Notes under the pieces: generated by a model | What the model was told of the DNA's origin: nothing | The model's input: the letters and a program-made list of their open reading frames with translations, nothing else | Databases searched by the model: none | DNA from: Telopea speciosissima | Taxonomy: Eukaryota; Streptophyta; Magnoliopsida; Proteales; Proteaceae | Direction of reading: 5' to 3' | NCBI RefSeq assembly: GCF_018873765.1 | Contig: NC_057916.1 | Location: 27,441,501-27,505,500 of the forward strand | DNA: 64,000 bases | Translations under genes and position numbers: made by a program | Part shown: positions 12,530 to 24,242 of the stretch, in pieces | How the letters are laid out: each line of letters begins with the position of its first letter | Numbering within the stretch: position 1 is the first letter of the stretch

Positions 12530-12920
12530 TGATAAAAATTCGGATACAACTAGATCATAAACTTAGAAACCCTATTATCTCACCAAAGCTAACAAATCTA
12601 ATGAGAGTTCTTGCCATTTCTTTGATAATGGGTGGTTTTCATAGTAAGCATATTCCACTCACCATCAGTATTGTCACTAATTAACAAAATAACTATTTCA
12701 TCTTATAGGTTTAGAAGATCCAAAGATGACCTCTCCACTTAATCAATGTTCCAAAGTGGGTCGGTTCAAAGTTTTCAAGTTCAAATTTTCAGTACAAAAA
12801 ACCCAAGAAAAATTGAAAGAGCTCTCCAGTTTCCATGGGCCATGTTTCTTGAATTTCATAAAATGATGAGAAGAATCCCATTGATCATGTGTATATGATT
12901 CATAAAAATGTTTCTATATA

Positions 12921-15900
12921 TCAGAAACCACTTTGCTTCCATCCTCCTAACTCTTCTTCATTAAGGTCCAATCCCCTTTCCGCCTGTGGAAATTAAACAC
13001 CAAGAACAAGAATTAATGTTCATAATAATTAGTTCCATATTATGAATCTCTCTAGATAATTAAGGAATCACTCGTGTCTTGGTACATACCGATGGAGTGA
13101 AAGTAAAACCAACTTTAATCTCTCCACAATAAGTTTGGTCAGTCTTGACGACACTATACTTGTTGGGATGTAACTGAGCTCCTCCATTTTCAACGCCCAT
13201 TGCAATTATATCCTTCAAGTGGATCCTATGCATTCAAATTTACTATAAGATCTCATGAATTCACACGAAGAGGTTTGAGTCTGTGTTGGTTTTAGTTAGC
13301 TATGAGAATGAAGAAGAAGAAGAAGAAGAAGAAGAAGAATATCTATTATACTTACGTGGCTTCTCCAACAAAGTCATCGGCGGAGAAGGTGTCCTTGTCC
13401 ATGATTCTGAGGAAAAGCTTGTACTGGTCATCTGCACCAGGGTACTCCACTCGGAAAGTGAATTTCTCATTCCAAACTGGGTTGCTACCTTCTCCTGCAT
13501 CCAAAGATGTTAACACACTTGACACTTGCATATAATTTGGGCCTGCCTAACCCTAAGCCCAAGCCCAAGACAAACAAAAATGTAAGAGATTTGGTATGGT
13601 TCCTATTTCAAATTGATTTCATGAAATAGTCAACAAATAGATTTTTTGTCAAGAAATTGAAATCATCAATCTGAAATATTTCAAGAATAAGAAATCTATT
13701 TGATAATTCAATTTTTAAGAATAAATTCTCTATATGTTTTTGGGAGAGGTTGGTGGTAGTGGTGGTGGTGGCAGCATGGTGATGATGAAACCATAAGGAG
13801 AAGAAGAAAAGCGTGTTTTTATTCTTAATAAGAAATTACTGCTTTGCCCATCAAATTAACCATGTTCTTACTAAAGAACAAGAGTGAAATCAATTTCAAT
13901 TTCAAAATTGAAACAACTCCTCCGTTATTTCAGAATTTCTATTTCATTTGACTTTTATTTCACTGAAATATGGTGCAAAAATCAAATCAAACGATTGTCG
14001 AAATAGAAATCACCCTCTGAAATTGAATTTAAAATCATACCAAATCAGACAAGTGCACCTCAAGTCTGTCCCTAATTTAAATTCTCAAACCCAGACCAGG
14101 TATGTCAAAAATAAGACAAGACAGGACTGATTGAACTGATCAAAATCAATTGGATCCAACTAAAATGACCGACCAAACTTTCTACTGGTTCGGTATTGGT
14201 TTTTAGTTTTAGAAACCGTTTAAATATCAAAACCAATTGGATTAACACCACAAGACTGACTGAAACCAGACAAAATAAAACCCCGATAAAAACTGGGAAT
14301 AAAAAATCCATATATTTTTACTTTTTTCATTTGAAAAATCAAGACCAGACAAATTATATACCGATAAGGGGCTATTAAAAGATTGATAGTTACCCGTTTG
14401 GATTTTGTTTTTGTAAACTAAACATCTTATCAGTGTCTGTTTGATTTTTTTTTGGTGAAACACCCCAAAAAGTATTTGATAAACATGTTTCTTTAGATAA
14501 CACTCCAAAGAAATGCGTTTTTTCTGTTCTAAGAAACTAAAAAATACCCCAAAAAGTATTTGATAAACACGTTTCGTTTCTATTGTTTCTTGAAACATAA
14601 ATTAAAATTTATGGGTCAGAGAACGGGTTTGACGAAACAAGTATGACTTGTTTTTCTGTTTTTTGAAACAATTTGAAAGAAAAACTTGTGCCCGATAAAA
14701 AGCTCTAGTGCCATCGACTCTCCTCCAACCTCAAGCTCCATCGCCATCATCTCCATCTCAATTCTCCTCCAAACTCAAGCTCCAACACAATTTCGACTCT
14801 CTTCCAACCTCAAGCTCCATCGCTCAAGAGCTCCTACCGTCTACAACTCGCCATCGCTAGCTAGTGTTAGTTTTACTATTGCTTTCTTCTTCTTCTTTTT
14901 ACCTAGATTTGGGATTTTGAAATGAAAACCCAAATCTCTCCGTTTCATCTTCAAAATAGGGTGTGCAGGTTCTGGAATCGTCTACGAAACAGGTTTACCA
15001 TACGCTTTTGAACACCCCCAAAACTATATCATAATATAGAAACAGAAAAAACTGTTTCTACTATTTCTCAGCATAAAAACAAAAGAAACGTTATCAAACG
15101 GTGCCTCAGTTCGACTAACAACAACAACAACTCAACCTTATCCCAACTAAATGAGTTTGACTACATGAATCCTTACCCTCCCATCACATCCTAACCTGAC
15201 GTGCAAAAAACCAAAATACCAATGGAAATTGAACTGAACCCAAATCTTCAACAGTAGGTCCAGATTAATCTCCCGTTTGGGCCATAGAGTATATTTTGAA
15301 TGTAGGCCCATGGATGGTACTGAACCCGAACATTTTTACAACGACCCATTTGAAAGGTCAAATGTTCTAGATGACCTTGATTACTCAATTTATCATATTC
15401 ATTAGGTATTCCCCAGTAGCTAAAACCAACCTTCAAGCCTCCTATGTCACTTATATGATCCATCATTTTATAGATTCAATAATAAATTGGCAAATCAAGA
15501 TTGAATCAATAAATGGCTAATATGACAATTCACACAAATTTTCTGGTTTGTTCCTCTTGAGGCCAGAACCGATTAGGAACAGGTCCAATTGACACTCATT
15601 CAATGACCCATGGAAGGGTAGTCATCGGAACATTGGCAGTACGGAACAGAATTTAGCTCGTCTCCAGGGGGGATCCAGCGGTTGAGCTGTGCCGCACACA
15701 TCTTGGCGTACGCTTAGGGCTGTGTGCGGTACAGCCCAATGGCTCGCGGCGCCTTGGGCGTTCCTTGCTCCCTGGAGACAATCTTGATCTGTACGAAATA
15801 TTGTTTGAGGAACTGGTATCGAATTGGGCGATTCATATCGGTACCAATGGAAACCGATATTGGCCGACCCCATATATTGGGTCGGTTTGGAAAGGGTAAA

Positions 15901-16682
15901 AATGTAAATGAATCTATTTAAAAAAAATAAAACAGGTGAAAATCTGACCGATCCAGACTGATACCAGATCGATATCGGATCGGTATCGATTACTAAAATC
16001 CTGATACGGATTGTAAGATTTTTTTTTTTTTTGGTGGGGGTTAGGACTGGGGAGGGAATCGTTGTGGGGAGGATCCAAATTGGGATCAAAATGAATGTAA
16101 CGAAGTTGCAGGTGGGATTTGACTGACCTCGACGGACGCTGCTCTTGCGTTCTTGACTCTTATACTGAATCAACACGTACGGATCCATTTGACCTGCTCC
16201 AAATAGAAGAAGAAAAACAAATAAGATTTAAGTTGGGAAGACGAAAAAGGGAAACGGGGACATTATTGATCATTTTTACTTTAAAAACGGAAAACTTCAA
16301 GGACGAACAAGTAATACGAATTCAAAAACCCTAAAAGAAGCATCGATTGGGATCCTAAATTCAAGGGCTCCGTTGATTCGAATTCCCCTCTAATCCACGA
16401 GAGAGAGAAGGTAGTTATGGCAGAAAAACCAGAGAAGATCGCCCTAAAAGGCCTGAACAAGCTTTAAGCTAATCAACAAATTCAGGCATTAAGATGGCAG
16501 ATGAAAACCATGTACAGAAGATAAAAAATTTAATTTATTATAAATCTTCTTCAACAAAGAGAGAAAGAAAGGGAGGATTGGGGGTTGGGGTGGGGGGTCT
16601 GCAGAGATGATATACCCCAGAAATCGGTCCCCTGTAAGCCTCGAGCATCGACAAGTAGCACCTCCAATATGCCGTTGACCAT
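12921..16682 (-). CDS. Single C2-domain protein, elicitor-responsive (ERG1/16-kDa phloem protein) type
   Basis: Small soluble C2 protein expected to bind phospholipid in a calcium-dependent way; family members respond to elicitors or move in phloem. Five minus-strand exons: 16682-16616, 16193-16128, 13494-13356, 13225-13090 and 12983-12921, all with GT-AG introns, joining to 156 aa. Exon 1 encodes MVNGILEVLLVDARGLQGTD, exon 2 QMDPYVLIQYKSQERKSSVR, exon 3 GSNPVWNEKFTF and the DKDTFSADDFVGEA loop, exon 4 GVENGGAQLHPNKYSVV and TYCGEIKVGFTF, and exon 5 ends in GGWKQSGF. The Asp residues that ligate calcium (DARGL, MDPY, DKD..ADD) are all present. Intron 2 is about 2.6 kb and full of transposon sequence. 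Intron 3 carries a (GAA)n run. Family length and ends fit, so the gene looks intact. Confidence 0.93.
13310..13339. repeat. (GAA)n repeat in C2-gene intron 3
   Basis: About ten GAA units between exons 3 and 4 of the C2 gene, close to the exon 3 donor. It yields spurious polyserine or polylysine frames that are not coding. Confidence 0.85.
14433..15105. mobile_element. MITE-like element in C2-gene intron 2
   Basis: The left end is GTGTCTGTTTGATT. The right end, complemented, is GGCACCGTTTGATAACGTTT. Both are flanked by TCA (14430-14432 and 15106-15108), a possible 3-bp target duplication. Inside, segments around CCCCAAAAAGTATTTGATAA are repeated (about 14461 and 14547). The superfamily is uncertain. 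Confidence 0.4.
15659..15780. mobile_element. GC-rich palindromic MITE in C2-gene intron 2
   Basis: GTCTCCAGGG at 15660-15669 pairs with CCCTGGAGAC at 15770-15779. Inside, GAGCTGTGCCGCACACA pairs with TGTGTGCGGTACAGC. It is short, GC-rich and hairpin-forming, of the same general design as the family 1 MITEs but with different arms. Confidence 0.6.
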
Positions 16683-16700
16683 CTTCTTCTCTCAGAGACA

Positions 16701-17075
16701 ATGGGGGAGGACAAGAAAAAGAGTACTGAAGACAGACTGGAAATAATTTCAGATTTCGAATTCACAAGTGAAAATGACAAATCGATTTCTGATGTTTCAA
16801 GGCGTGTTCCCTTCCAATGGGGGCCGGGGGATGAGGAGGAGGAGTTGGGTCAAATTCCCGTTCTTTATAAAGTCATGCCTTCCAAGCGATGTGGACAGAG
16901 GGACAGAAATGTTATTACACATTCCCCTTTCCCCATCCAATGGTTGAAGCCACTAGGGGTGCAAGTTTGGCCCTGTCGGCCGAACCCGCCCTGGCCCGCC
17001 CTTAACCCGAACAAGATTTGGGCTGAGATACCTGGCCTTGAGGGCGGGGTCAGGATTGTAAATTTCTGTCCTTGA
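16701..17075 (+). other. Unassigned ORF divergent from the C2 gene
   Basis: A 124-codon frame begins MGEDKKKSTEDRLEIISDFE, 19 bp from the C2-gene ATG on the opposite strand, so it would lie in that gene's 5' leader. The first half is acidic and has VPFQWGPGDEEEE. The second half, from about 16953, reads into GC-rich transposon-like sequence. It could be a decayed gene start or chance. I do not assign a function. Confidence 0.2.
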
Positions 17076-18387
17076 ATTAAGATGGGGTTGAGCCAGGCAG
17101 GATTGAGGCCTCGGCCCAGTCCGAACTTGTTTTAGGTTATACTATAAAAGATATATTAATATACTATATATATTTCTACCAAAAAAAAAAAAGATATACT
17201 ATATATATTATAAATTTTAAATGCCACACATATTTTGTTATGTAATATAATATATATGAAGATAATAAATGATAATATATTTTATTATAGTGTTATTTTA
17301 TGTAAAATTGATAATTTTCTCTCCAACCTAGCCCAACTTAGTCCAATCCATGCATCTCTCCAGTCCCTCACTCCATGATCAGGGCCAATCAGGGTCAGCC
17401 CAGTCCGACTCCCAGGGTAGGTCAAGGTTTGATTTTCTAGGTCCTGAGTTAGGATCGGGTCGGGCCTAGGCCTAACTAAGGGGACTCAAATTTGGGCTGG
17501 GGTTTTAAAAAGCTCGACCCATAATTTGGTCATTTTTGATTGATCCAAACCGATTTTGATCAATCTGGATTGGAATCAGCCATGATTGATCCCGAGTCCA
17601 ATATCTAGATTATGAACCTTCTCTTTTTTTCTAAATAAATAAGGACAAGAGACCATTGGCTGGTGTTTGCACAAGTGCACCAATACGAACCAATGAGAGC
17701 ATATGCAAGAATGCCAACATAAATGCGATATTTTATTTCATAGGCTCATACTTTCATGTGCTCCTTTTGTGTCTAGACGTAGGAGCCACACGATTATGTA
17801 GCGTTTTTTTTCCCCAATAAATAATTAAATAAATATAAGGGAAAAGAATGCTACCCGATCGCAAGGTGTGGCGACCACGCCTAGACACAAAAAGGGCCTT
17901 GGGTGCTTGGAAATTACCACCTTACCCCCATGTAAAAGCGGAATTAAATCGATTAGAAACCAATCCAATCTTTAGTTAAAAATCTCTTTAAAATTGACTC
18001 TTCCAAAAATTATTATCAGTTTCATCTATGAATCGCAGCTTGGTTATCAGTCAAACAGACTAAGTTTCCCTTGAGGACGGTTTATCCACCATTCTAGGGT
18101 TCACAAACCTTTCCTAGGGTTTTGATATATTCCAAATTACCCTCCCGATACCCATTCCCACCCTCTCCCGCCCCCCGGTGAATGGGATCTGTGGGTGCAG
18201 GAAAACTTGGTCCTTAAAAAATTATTATAATCTAAGCGGATATTTGCAAACTCATAGGAGATGGGGATTATTCCGTTTCAACGCATGTGTTTGCAGCTGC
18301 CCAGGTTGCAGGAATTTTCCGTTTTGGGCTGCCCTGATTAGAATTCTTCAGGTTTCTTTGTTCGAGATTGATGGAATGCTAGGACCT
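17076..18387. other. Intergenic, degenerate transposon sequence
   Basis: No gene. 16953-17530 has CCGAACCCGCCC/GGGTCGGGCC wording typical of hAT subterminal repeats, around an AT-rich centre. At 17758-17805 and 17849-17900 lie two opposite-facing ends of a MITE family with TGTGTCTAGAC/CTAGACACA and GTAGCG/GCTAC ends, related to the copy at 38671. Confidence 0.4.
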
Positions 18388-18527
18388 GGCTCTCCTCCAG
18401 CAGCCGTGGTTGGAGCTGGAGGATCCAGCCCAGCAAAAACAGGGAGGGCCCACTTGTGAAATGACCCAAATACCCCTGTTTTTGCTGGGCTGGATCCTTC
18501 AGCTCCCGCCACGGCTGGTGGAGAGCC
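18388..18527. repeat. 140-bp near-perfect hairpin (foldback MITE)
   Basis: A left arm of about 57 bp (18388-18444, starting GGCTCTCCTCCAGCAGCCG) pairs with a right arm of about 55 bp (18473-18527, ending CGGCTGGTGGAGAGCC). Only a few bases mismatch, and a loop of about 28 bp separates the arms. A transcript through it would form a long duplex of the kind processed into small RNAs. No TSD was identified. Confidence 0.75.
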
Positions 18528-19023
18528 GAATACGAATGTTATACCAGATGGAGATGAACGCTACAACTACTTACAAAAAATTGCAAAAAAATCATATCAA
18601 ATGGAGCAGTTTCAGGCGTGGTTGAAATGGGGTTTAATAGTCCACCGGGTCTGGCCCTATGCTCAAATCCAGCCCACTTAATAATTGGGCTGTCGAAATG
18701 AACCCTAACATGCACCAAGTTTACTAATTCGGGCCGGGGGGAGGCGTGTGTCCGGTGGGTTTCATTGGGCTGGCTGAAAATTTGAGCAACTTTTCTTGCT
18801 TACTTTGGACTAAAATTTGGTCATTGAGATGTATGTGAGATCCTTTAACACATGGATTAATCCATGTAATACCAAGTGGTAAATAGTGAAAAGTTATACT
18901 TCACCAAGCATCGTGACACCTAGAAGGATCAAACAAATAAACAAACAGTGGAAAATCTTATTTTACAACAAAATTTTCTTTTGCATGGAAATAAACAGAA
19001 ATGTACACATTGAAATCAGGATC

Positions 19024-19203
19024 CAGATCCTCTACGGTGCGCTGCCCATAGCGGCCTGTGCAGCGCAGACTTAGCCACACTGGCAAAAACTGCCTTACCC
19101 CTGCCCAAATGCCTTGCCCGAGCAGGGATAAGACGGTCATTACACGAGCGACCTAGTCTGCACCGCACAGACCGCTACGGGCAGCTGAGCCGTAGACGAT
19201 CTG
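19024..19203. mobile_element. GC-rich palindromic MITE, family 2 (copy E)
   Basis: CAGATCCTCTACGG at 19024 pairs with CCGTAGACGATCTG ending at 19203. The inner arms GCTGCCCATAGCGG and CCGCTACGGGCAGC also pair. The core has CTGCCTTACCCCTGCCC and GACGGTCATTACACG, closely resembling the family 1 core although the arms differ. Confidence 0.65.
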
Positions 19204-19454
19204 AATTGTTGAAATCAACCTCACATAAAATCCTAAGGTCTTTATGAAGCAATGTGAAATGAGGCTGCTGCAATGATGCATCACTCTCCAGGTTGAATAT
19301 GAAGAAACATGGATGACCCACATAAAGGCCTTTGAAAGACTTCCATATATAAAATGTCTGGTTACAATCAAATGCAACAAACCATGACCTTCTTCCCTTA
19401 CTTCTTTGTCTCAAATTGATGGATAAAATTAGGGGTCATGTTCTCTGTGCCGCA

Positions 19455-19575
19455 GCGCAGACTATTCCCAGATACATGGGTCTACCACTCAGGGGGCAAG
19501 GTGGTTATTGCGCCCACCCCCATGTGTCTGGCGCAGCCTGCTGTGCCCCCGGCAACCCCATGTGTCTAGGCGCTT
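19455..19575. mobile_element. Probable GC-rich palindromic MITE fragment
   Basis: CAGATACATGGG pairs with CCCATGTGTCTGG, and GGGGGCAAGGTGGTTATTGCG resembles the core of the neighbouring palindromic MITEs. The outer limits are not clear. Confidence 0.35.
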
Positions 19576-19591
19576 CCTATTTAACAACTAA

Positions 19592-19879
19592 TGGTCCATT
19601 TAGGTAAAAGTGAAGTGAAGTACAAAAATTTCCATTGGCTGTAAATGAAATGAATGGACGTGACTGAGTGAGTGAAAATAATAAAAAACTGAAGTGAAAA
19701 GAAGAATTTATATAAAAAATTAACTTCCCATTCATATACACCCAATGTGTTTTCCATAGTACATCACATCAACTTTACTCCTAACCAAACACTGTTTATA
19801 TATTTTTCTGGTATTGTTTTACTTTAATTCATTTCACAACTGAGAACATTTTTCACTTCACTTCTAACCAAACAAGGGC
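19592..19879. mobile_element. Tourist-like (PIF/Harbinger) MITE
   Basis: The left end is TGGTCCATTTAGGTAAAAG. The right end, complemented, is GCCCTTGTTTGGTTAGAAG, followed on both sides by GTGAAGTGAA. TAA flanks both ends (19589-19591 and 19880-19882), as expected for PIF/Harbinger insertion. Confidence 0.5.
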
Positions 19880-20106
19880 TAAGGTTTTCAAGAAAATGCT
19901 ACTGTTAATAAGTTTCTAATCAAGGTACCGTGAAAAAATTATTCTAAAACAGAAGCAAGGGTATGATGAAGAATCATAAAACACTACATTATAATCAGAC
20001 AGATTGAAATTAACTGAAAATAAATCTCTTCCATTTTTCGAAAGAATAACGATGTAACCGACACCATGAAAGTTGTAAAAAGAGGAAAACAACCTCTTGT
20101 GTCAGG

Positions 20107-20398
20107 CTCCTCCACCTCACTATTCTTCACATGTTCAAGAGGCTAGGTCTTTTTCTTCTTACATGTAACTCATGATCAGGCATCTTTCAGCCGGTCTTTT
20201 TGCGCTAAGTTGTGTCTAGGGGCAGGTACCTATGAGGGTACAACACTGGTTAGCGTGCTCCTCCACTCACTATTCACATGTTCGAGAGGCTAGGTCTTTT
20301 TCTTACATGTAACTGATCAGGCATCTTTCAGCTGGTCTTTTCGCATTGGGTTGTGTCTGTGTGCAGGTAAACACCCAGACACAACACACCAGTTAGCG
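20107..20398. repeat. Tandem duplication, unit about 140-150 bp
   Basis: Units 20107-20257 and 20258-20398 share CACATGTTC, AGAGGCTAGGTCTTTTTCTT, CAGGCATCTTTCAGC and GGTTAGCG/AGTTAGCG. Unit 2 contains a GTTGTGTCTG...CAGACACAAC palindrome. Probably two copies of a MITE inserted or duplicated in tandem. Confidence 0.65.
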
Positions 20399-20607
20399 AT
20401 CCATTTCCGTAAAAGTATTTAATAACATAAAGTTTCATAAAATTGACTCTTTTCTATTTTGTTTTTTCGGTTTTCCTCCCATAAGACCAGTTTTTTTTTC
20501 ATGAGTTTTTGGGCAATACATTGGTAGTGGAAGGAGAAATGATAGAGGCATTTGCATACATGCATACTTGAGTCGTATTGTGGTAGTATGATGTGGTGTA
20601 TAGTGTA

Positions 20608-21093
20608 TAGAGATGTAAACGGATCGAATTCGAATCGGATTGGGTACTATCCGAATTCGAATTCGTTTACAATTCCGCTATCCGAATTCGATCCGAATAT
20701 CCGCCGAATATAATAACACAATACCAAATTCGAATTTGACTTGTTAAACGGATTCCGGTTATTATCCGGTTCGATTCGTTTAGCAACGGATATCAAATAT
20801 CCGAATGTTTCTATCCGATTACCATCCGATTGTCCGTTTACTGTTTTCTATATATTGAACTTTATTTCTTCTTAGAAATGACTTCATTACACTCTGTTTT
20901 TCAAATCGACTTGATATCATGTATCACATAATACATAAAATGCAAGGAATATAATAAAACAGAAAAGCTTGATTTAAAACCCAACCAAACCTGCAGTATC
21001 CGAATATGGAACAACCCAACAAATATAAAGTAATAGGTGATATTGTAGATAAGACTAATGACAAATCCAACATACAACAACCAGATTCATATA

Positions 21094-21130
<37 letters not shown>

Positions 21131-21305
21131 AGAATCTGAAAGATAGAAACTCATGTAAAGCTATTGCCGACAGACTTGAGATCGACAACCTAAACAATGA
21201 GTTCTGGGACTTTAGAGGACGATCCAAGAGATGGATTAGCTAGAAATTAGAATGATAGAAATGGCATCAGGGGTAATGCTATAAAGAAGAAAACGATGCA
21301 TATGA

Positions 21306-21373
<68 letters not shown>

Positions 21374-22138
21374 CTTTGATAGTTGCTACTGGTGATTGCG
21401 CATGCAAAACGATGTCTCTTGTAACAACGAAGATGTGCGCAAAAAGGCATGAAACAATATGTATATGAAACCAGAGAGAGAGAGGGATTGTAGATTTGTA
21501 GTCACAGCGAATGGAAGGCAAAGAGAACGTTGAGCTTTAGGGTTATACTTGAGAGTCTTGAGAGTTGAGAGTTGAGAGACCGAGAATCCGAGATTCCAGT
21601 TTTCAAAGAGGTTTTTGGCTTTCCAAGTTTCCATCGAGACTTTTGGTTTTCCTATCTTTTTTTGTCTTATTTACATTTTTACTTGTGGCTTTCCATCTAA
21701 ACTTTTGGCTTTCCTAATTCCTTTTTTTGGTCTTATTTACATTTTTTATGTTTTTCTACTTTTTGGTTTGTTTTTATATGTTTTTCTAATAGATATATGA
21801 TAACATCTATCTTAGTCAAATAGTAATATATATAGAACAATCATATTTTCTAACTTACTAGCTACTACGTTATAAATATAAATAAAATACAAAATTCAAG
21901 AAGGCAACTTAATCGGATAGACGGATACGAATATTTTATTTCGGATATTTTATTACCATCGGATAGCTAAACGAATTGGATAATAATCGATCGGAAACAT
22001 GGATTACCATATTTGTATTTGATTAGTTTCGGACGAATTCGGATAGTTTTCGGATAGTGAATTTCCGAATACGAATCCTCATAAACGAATACGAACCCGA
22101 ATCAAATACGGATTTTTAACTATCCGTTTACATCTCTA
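20608..22138. mobile_element. Non-autonomous hAT element, 1.5 kb
   Basis: TAGAGATGTAAACGGAT at the left and its near-complement ending CCGTTTACATCTCTA at the right form the TIRs. The 8-bp TSD ATAGTGTA is perfect (20600-20607 and 22139-22146). Both subterminal regions are dense in ATCCGAAT/ATTCGGAT. The interior holds an A run of about 30 bp (21097) and a (GA)n run of 58 bp (21311-21368). No transposase. Confidence 0.85.
21311..21368. repeat. (GA)n microsatellite, 58 bp
   Basis: Uninterrupted GA repeat inside the 20608-22138 hAT element. A second short GA run lies at about 21474-21484. Confidence 0.9.
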
Positions 22139-22146
22139 ATAGTGTA

Positions 22147-22495
22147 TTTATTTTTTGTTCAAAGTTGGCCGGTTCAAAGTTGATTCGGTCTTGAATCATT
22201 CTTTGGTTCAAAATTGGCATGGTTTTTGGCTTTGTCACATATTAATCCTTTTTGGATTTAATTAATTAACAAAGTTTTACGTAATGGACATATCTCTGTA
22301 AAGAGACATCCATTTGCATAGGTGCATTCATAGCATTTGGATTGAAATCTTTTAATCCAATCCATTGGAATCAAGAGTCACATCGGCCTACACCACGGGG
22401 TATCTTCAAGAGACATTTATAAATGAGTGCTTGGATTAGAATCTTTTAATCTTATCCATTCGAATCAATGGAGGCACTCATTCCATGGGGTGTCG
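22147..22495. other. Intergenic stretch with a diverged short duplication
   Basis: No gene. Two diverged copies around AAATCTTTTAATC[C/T]AATCCATT[G/C]GAATCAA occur at about 22346 and 22441. Their origin is unclear. Confidence 0.4.
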
Positions 22496-23122
22496 TAAGG
22501 GTGTTAAACGGTTCGATTTTGGTTAAACAGTTCGGATCAGTTCGATTTTGACTGCTTGAGGGTAGAAACCGTAACCAGACCGTTTAACTAAACGGTCTCA
22601 TAATCAAAACCTAAACCGTTTGGTAAACAGTTTCGATTAAATGGTTTTTAAACGATTTTACACGGTTTTGGTTAGACGGTTACTTAGATGGTTTCATAAA
22701 CCATTTGCTAAGTCTAATTTACACTGGTTACTTGCTGCATTTTTTAATATAAAATGGGGGCCTTTGGCAGTGCACATAATCATTAAGGAAGACGCATATA
22801 AAAATTAAGAATGAAATAGGAACAACAGAAACCATGGTTAGAGCTTTAAAATACAGAGACCCAGAAGCACATAACAGTACAAATTAATAACTCCCCTAAA
22901 ACTGAGGTTTTGAAACGGTTTGATGGTTTGGTTATGATCGGTTTTAATTTGATTACACGGTTTGAAACCGTTGGATTAATCGATCTAAATCAAATCAATT
23001 AAATAAACGGTGTCATTTCTAAAATCATAATCGGACCATTTAACTAAACGGTCTACCGATTTTAATTTAAACGGTTCAATTCGATTTCAATAAACGATTT
23101 CGGTTTGATTTTGACACCCTTA
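22496..23122. mobile_element. Non-autonomous hAT-like element
   Basis: The left end is TAAGGGTGTTAAACGGTTCG. The right end, complemented, is TAAGGGTGTCAAAATC. The interior is full of AAACGGTTT/AAACCGTTT motifs. The flanking 8-mers GGGTGTCG and CGGTGCCC match at only 5 of 8, so a TSD is not convincing. Confidence 0.6.
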
Positions 23123-23150
23123 CGGTGCCCTGCATGGGTGCATCCACCAT

Positions 23151-23158
23151 TATAAATA
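23151..23158 (+). promoter_or_regulatory. Candidate TATA box for the FPF1-like gene
   Basis: TATAAATA lies 545 bp before the FPF1-like ATG and is followed by a CT-rich stretch at about 23200-23216, a common plant core-promoter and leader pattern. The implied leader of about 520 bp is long for this family, so the assignment is tentative. Confidence 0.3.
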
Positions 23159-23702
23159 AAGGTTGTGGGTGCCTTCAAATTCAATGCATAATTTTGTGCT
23201 CTCTCTCTCTCTCTCATACTGTTTTTTTGGTAAAGTCTCTCTCATACTGTTATGCTGCCTGTTTATTGAAGAATCGCTGGAGTTTTTCCGCTTGCATTGC
23301 ATACAAGGTTAGCTTGAGTACAACTTAGAGGTTCTCGAAAGGGTTTGTAGCAGCGGAGTGCAGCGTTACTACTGGAAACCAACAAGGCTATTGTACCTTG
23401 GAGACCTACTCGCACCTAGTTGTTGCACCTACTGGGGTTCAGGGTCAATAAAGTTATAAAGAAGAGTGCCCATTGGTACACCTCAGCCAACTTTGTCATC
23501 ATCCCGAATTTTTCAATTACACTTCAAGATCTCATTCTCAAGTACATCTGTCTTAATTAGTTAAGTGACATCATTTGGAGCTACACACAACACCTCGGCC
23601 TTACCCTTCAAATTAACCTCACCTCTCCTGACCTTCCTATTTCCTTCACTTCTGTTACCTTTTTATCTGTGGGAGTGATCAGTGAAGCAACACCGGCCAT
23701 TA

Positions 23703-24191
23703 ATGTCGGGTGTTTGGTTGTTCAACAAAAAGGGTGTGGTTCAGTTGGTGACAAACCCAACAAGAGAGGCGTTTGAGTTTAAAGACACGATGGGTCAACC
23801 AGGGATGGAGACTGCACCGGGTGCCCGTCTCCGGTCCTTAGTGTATGCACCAACTAACCAAGTGATCAAATCACACGAAGAACTGGAGGAGCATCTGGTG
23901 GCGCTTGATTGGAAACGCTACAACAACAGCGGACAACTACTAAACGATCTGATACAGTACCACCGTTCCGATGAAACGGTGAATCTCATTTCTCTTCCCA
24001 AAAATTTCGCCAACCTCAAGTCCATTCATTTCTATGACATCGCCGTCAAGAATCGCTCCTTCTTCGAGATCCGTGACTGCACCAAGCAAAAAAAGGTCGT
24101 ACCTAATGCAAGGCTCCCGCGTTTAGCAGGGTTTGGGGAAGATCACATGTATGCAGCCCCTGTTTCTAAAGAGACTGTTTCTAGGACTTGA
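23703..24191 (+). CDS. FPF1-like (flowering-promoting factor 1 family) protein with altered C-terminus
   Basis: Small plant protein of the FPF1/FLP family, linked to flowering time, gibberellin response and root growth. Family members are usually single-exon genes of about 110-130 aa. This frame gives 162 aa, starting MSGVWLFNKKGVVQLV. Family landmarks are SLVYAPTNQVIKSHEELEEH, LDWKRYN, LIQYHRSDETVNLISLPKNF and SIHFYDIAVKNRSFFEIRD. ATG 23703 is chosen because MSGVW is the conserved start; the seven in-frame codons before it lack ATG. After IRDCTKQ the last 34 codons (KKVVPNARL to SRT) come from an antisense SINE. The ancestral ending CTKQ-stop survives beyond the insertion at 24252-24263, implying 129 aa before insertion. 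The core domain is whole, so function may survive. Confidence 0.88.
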   Translation: MSGVWLFNKKGVVQLVTNPTREAFEFKDTMGQPGMETAPGARLRSLVYAPTNQVIKSHEELEEHLVALDWKRYNNSGQLLNDLIQYHRSDETVNLISLPKNFANLKSIHFYDIAVKNRSFFEIRDCTKQKKVVPNARLPRLAGFGEDHMYAAPVSKETVSRT

Positions 24192-24242
24192 AACCAAGTT
24201 TTCAGCAAGTGAACACTTGACCATCGCGCCAAGCACGACCTT
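24089..24242 (-). mobile_element. Au-type SINE, antisense insertion in the FPF1-like gene
   Basis: On the minus strand the sequence has a pol III box A (TGGCGCGATGG), box B (GGTTTCAAGTCC), CTAGAAACAGTCTC, GGGGCTGCATACA, AACGCGGGAGCCTTG and a terminal T run, the order and wording of plant Au SINEs. It is flanked by a perfect 17-bp TSD, CGTGACTGCACCAAGCA, at 24072-24088 and 24243-24259. Insert plus duplication is 171 bp, a multiple of three, but the SINE brings its own in-frame stop at 24189. Confidence 0.8.

Noticed and set aside
15622-16188. A long minus-strand frame of 188 codons starting MDPYVLIQYKSQERKSS
   Set aside because: Only its first approximately 21 codons are real: they are exon 2 of the C2 gene. 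The rest is read-through into the intron and a MITE.
23682-23702. Seven extra codons upstream of the FPF1-like ATG
   Set aside because: They begin with GTG, not ATG, and the family starts at MSGVW, so ATG 23703 was used.
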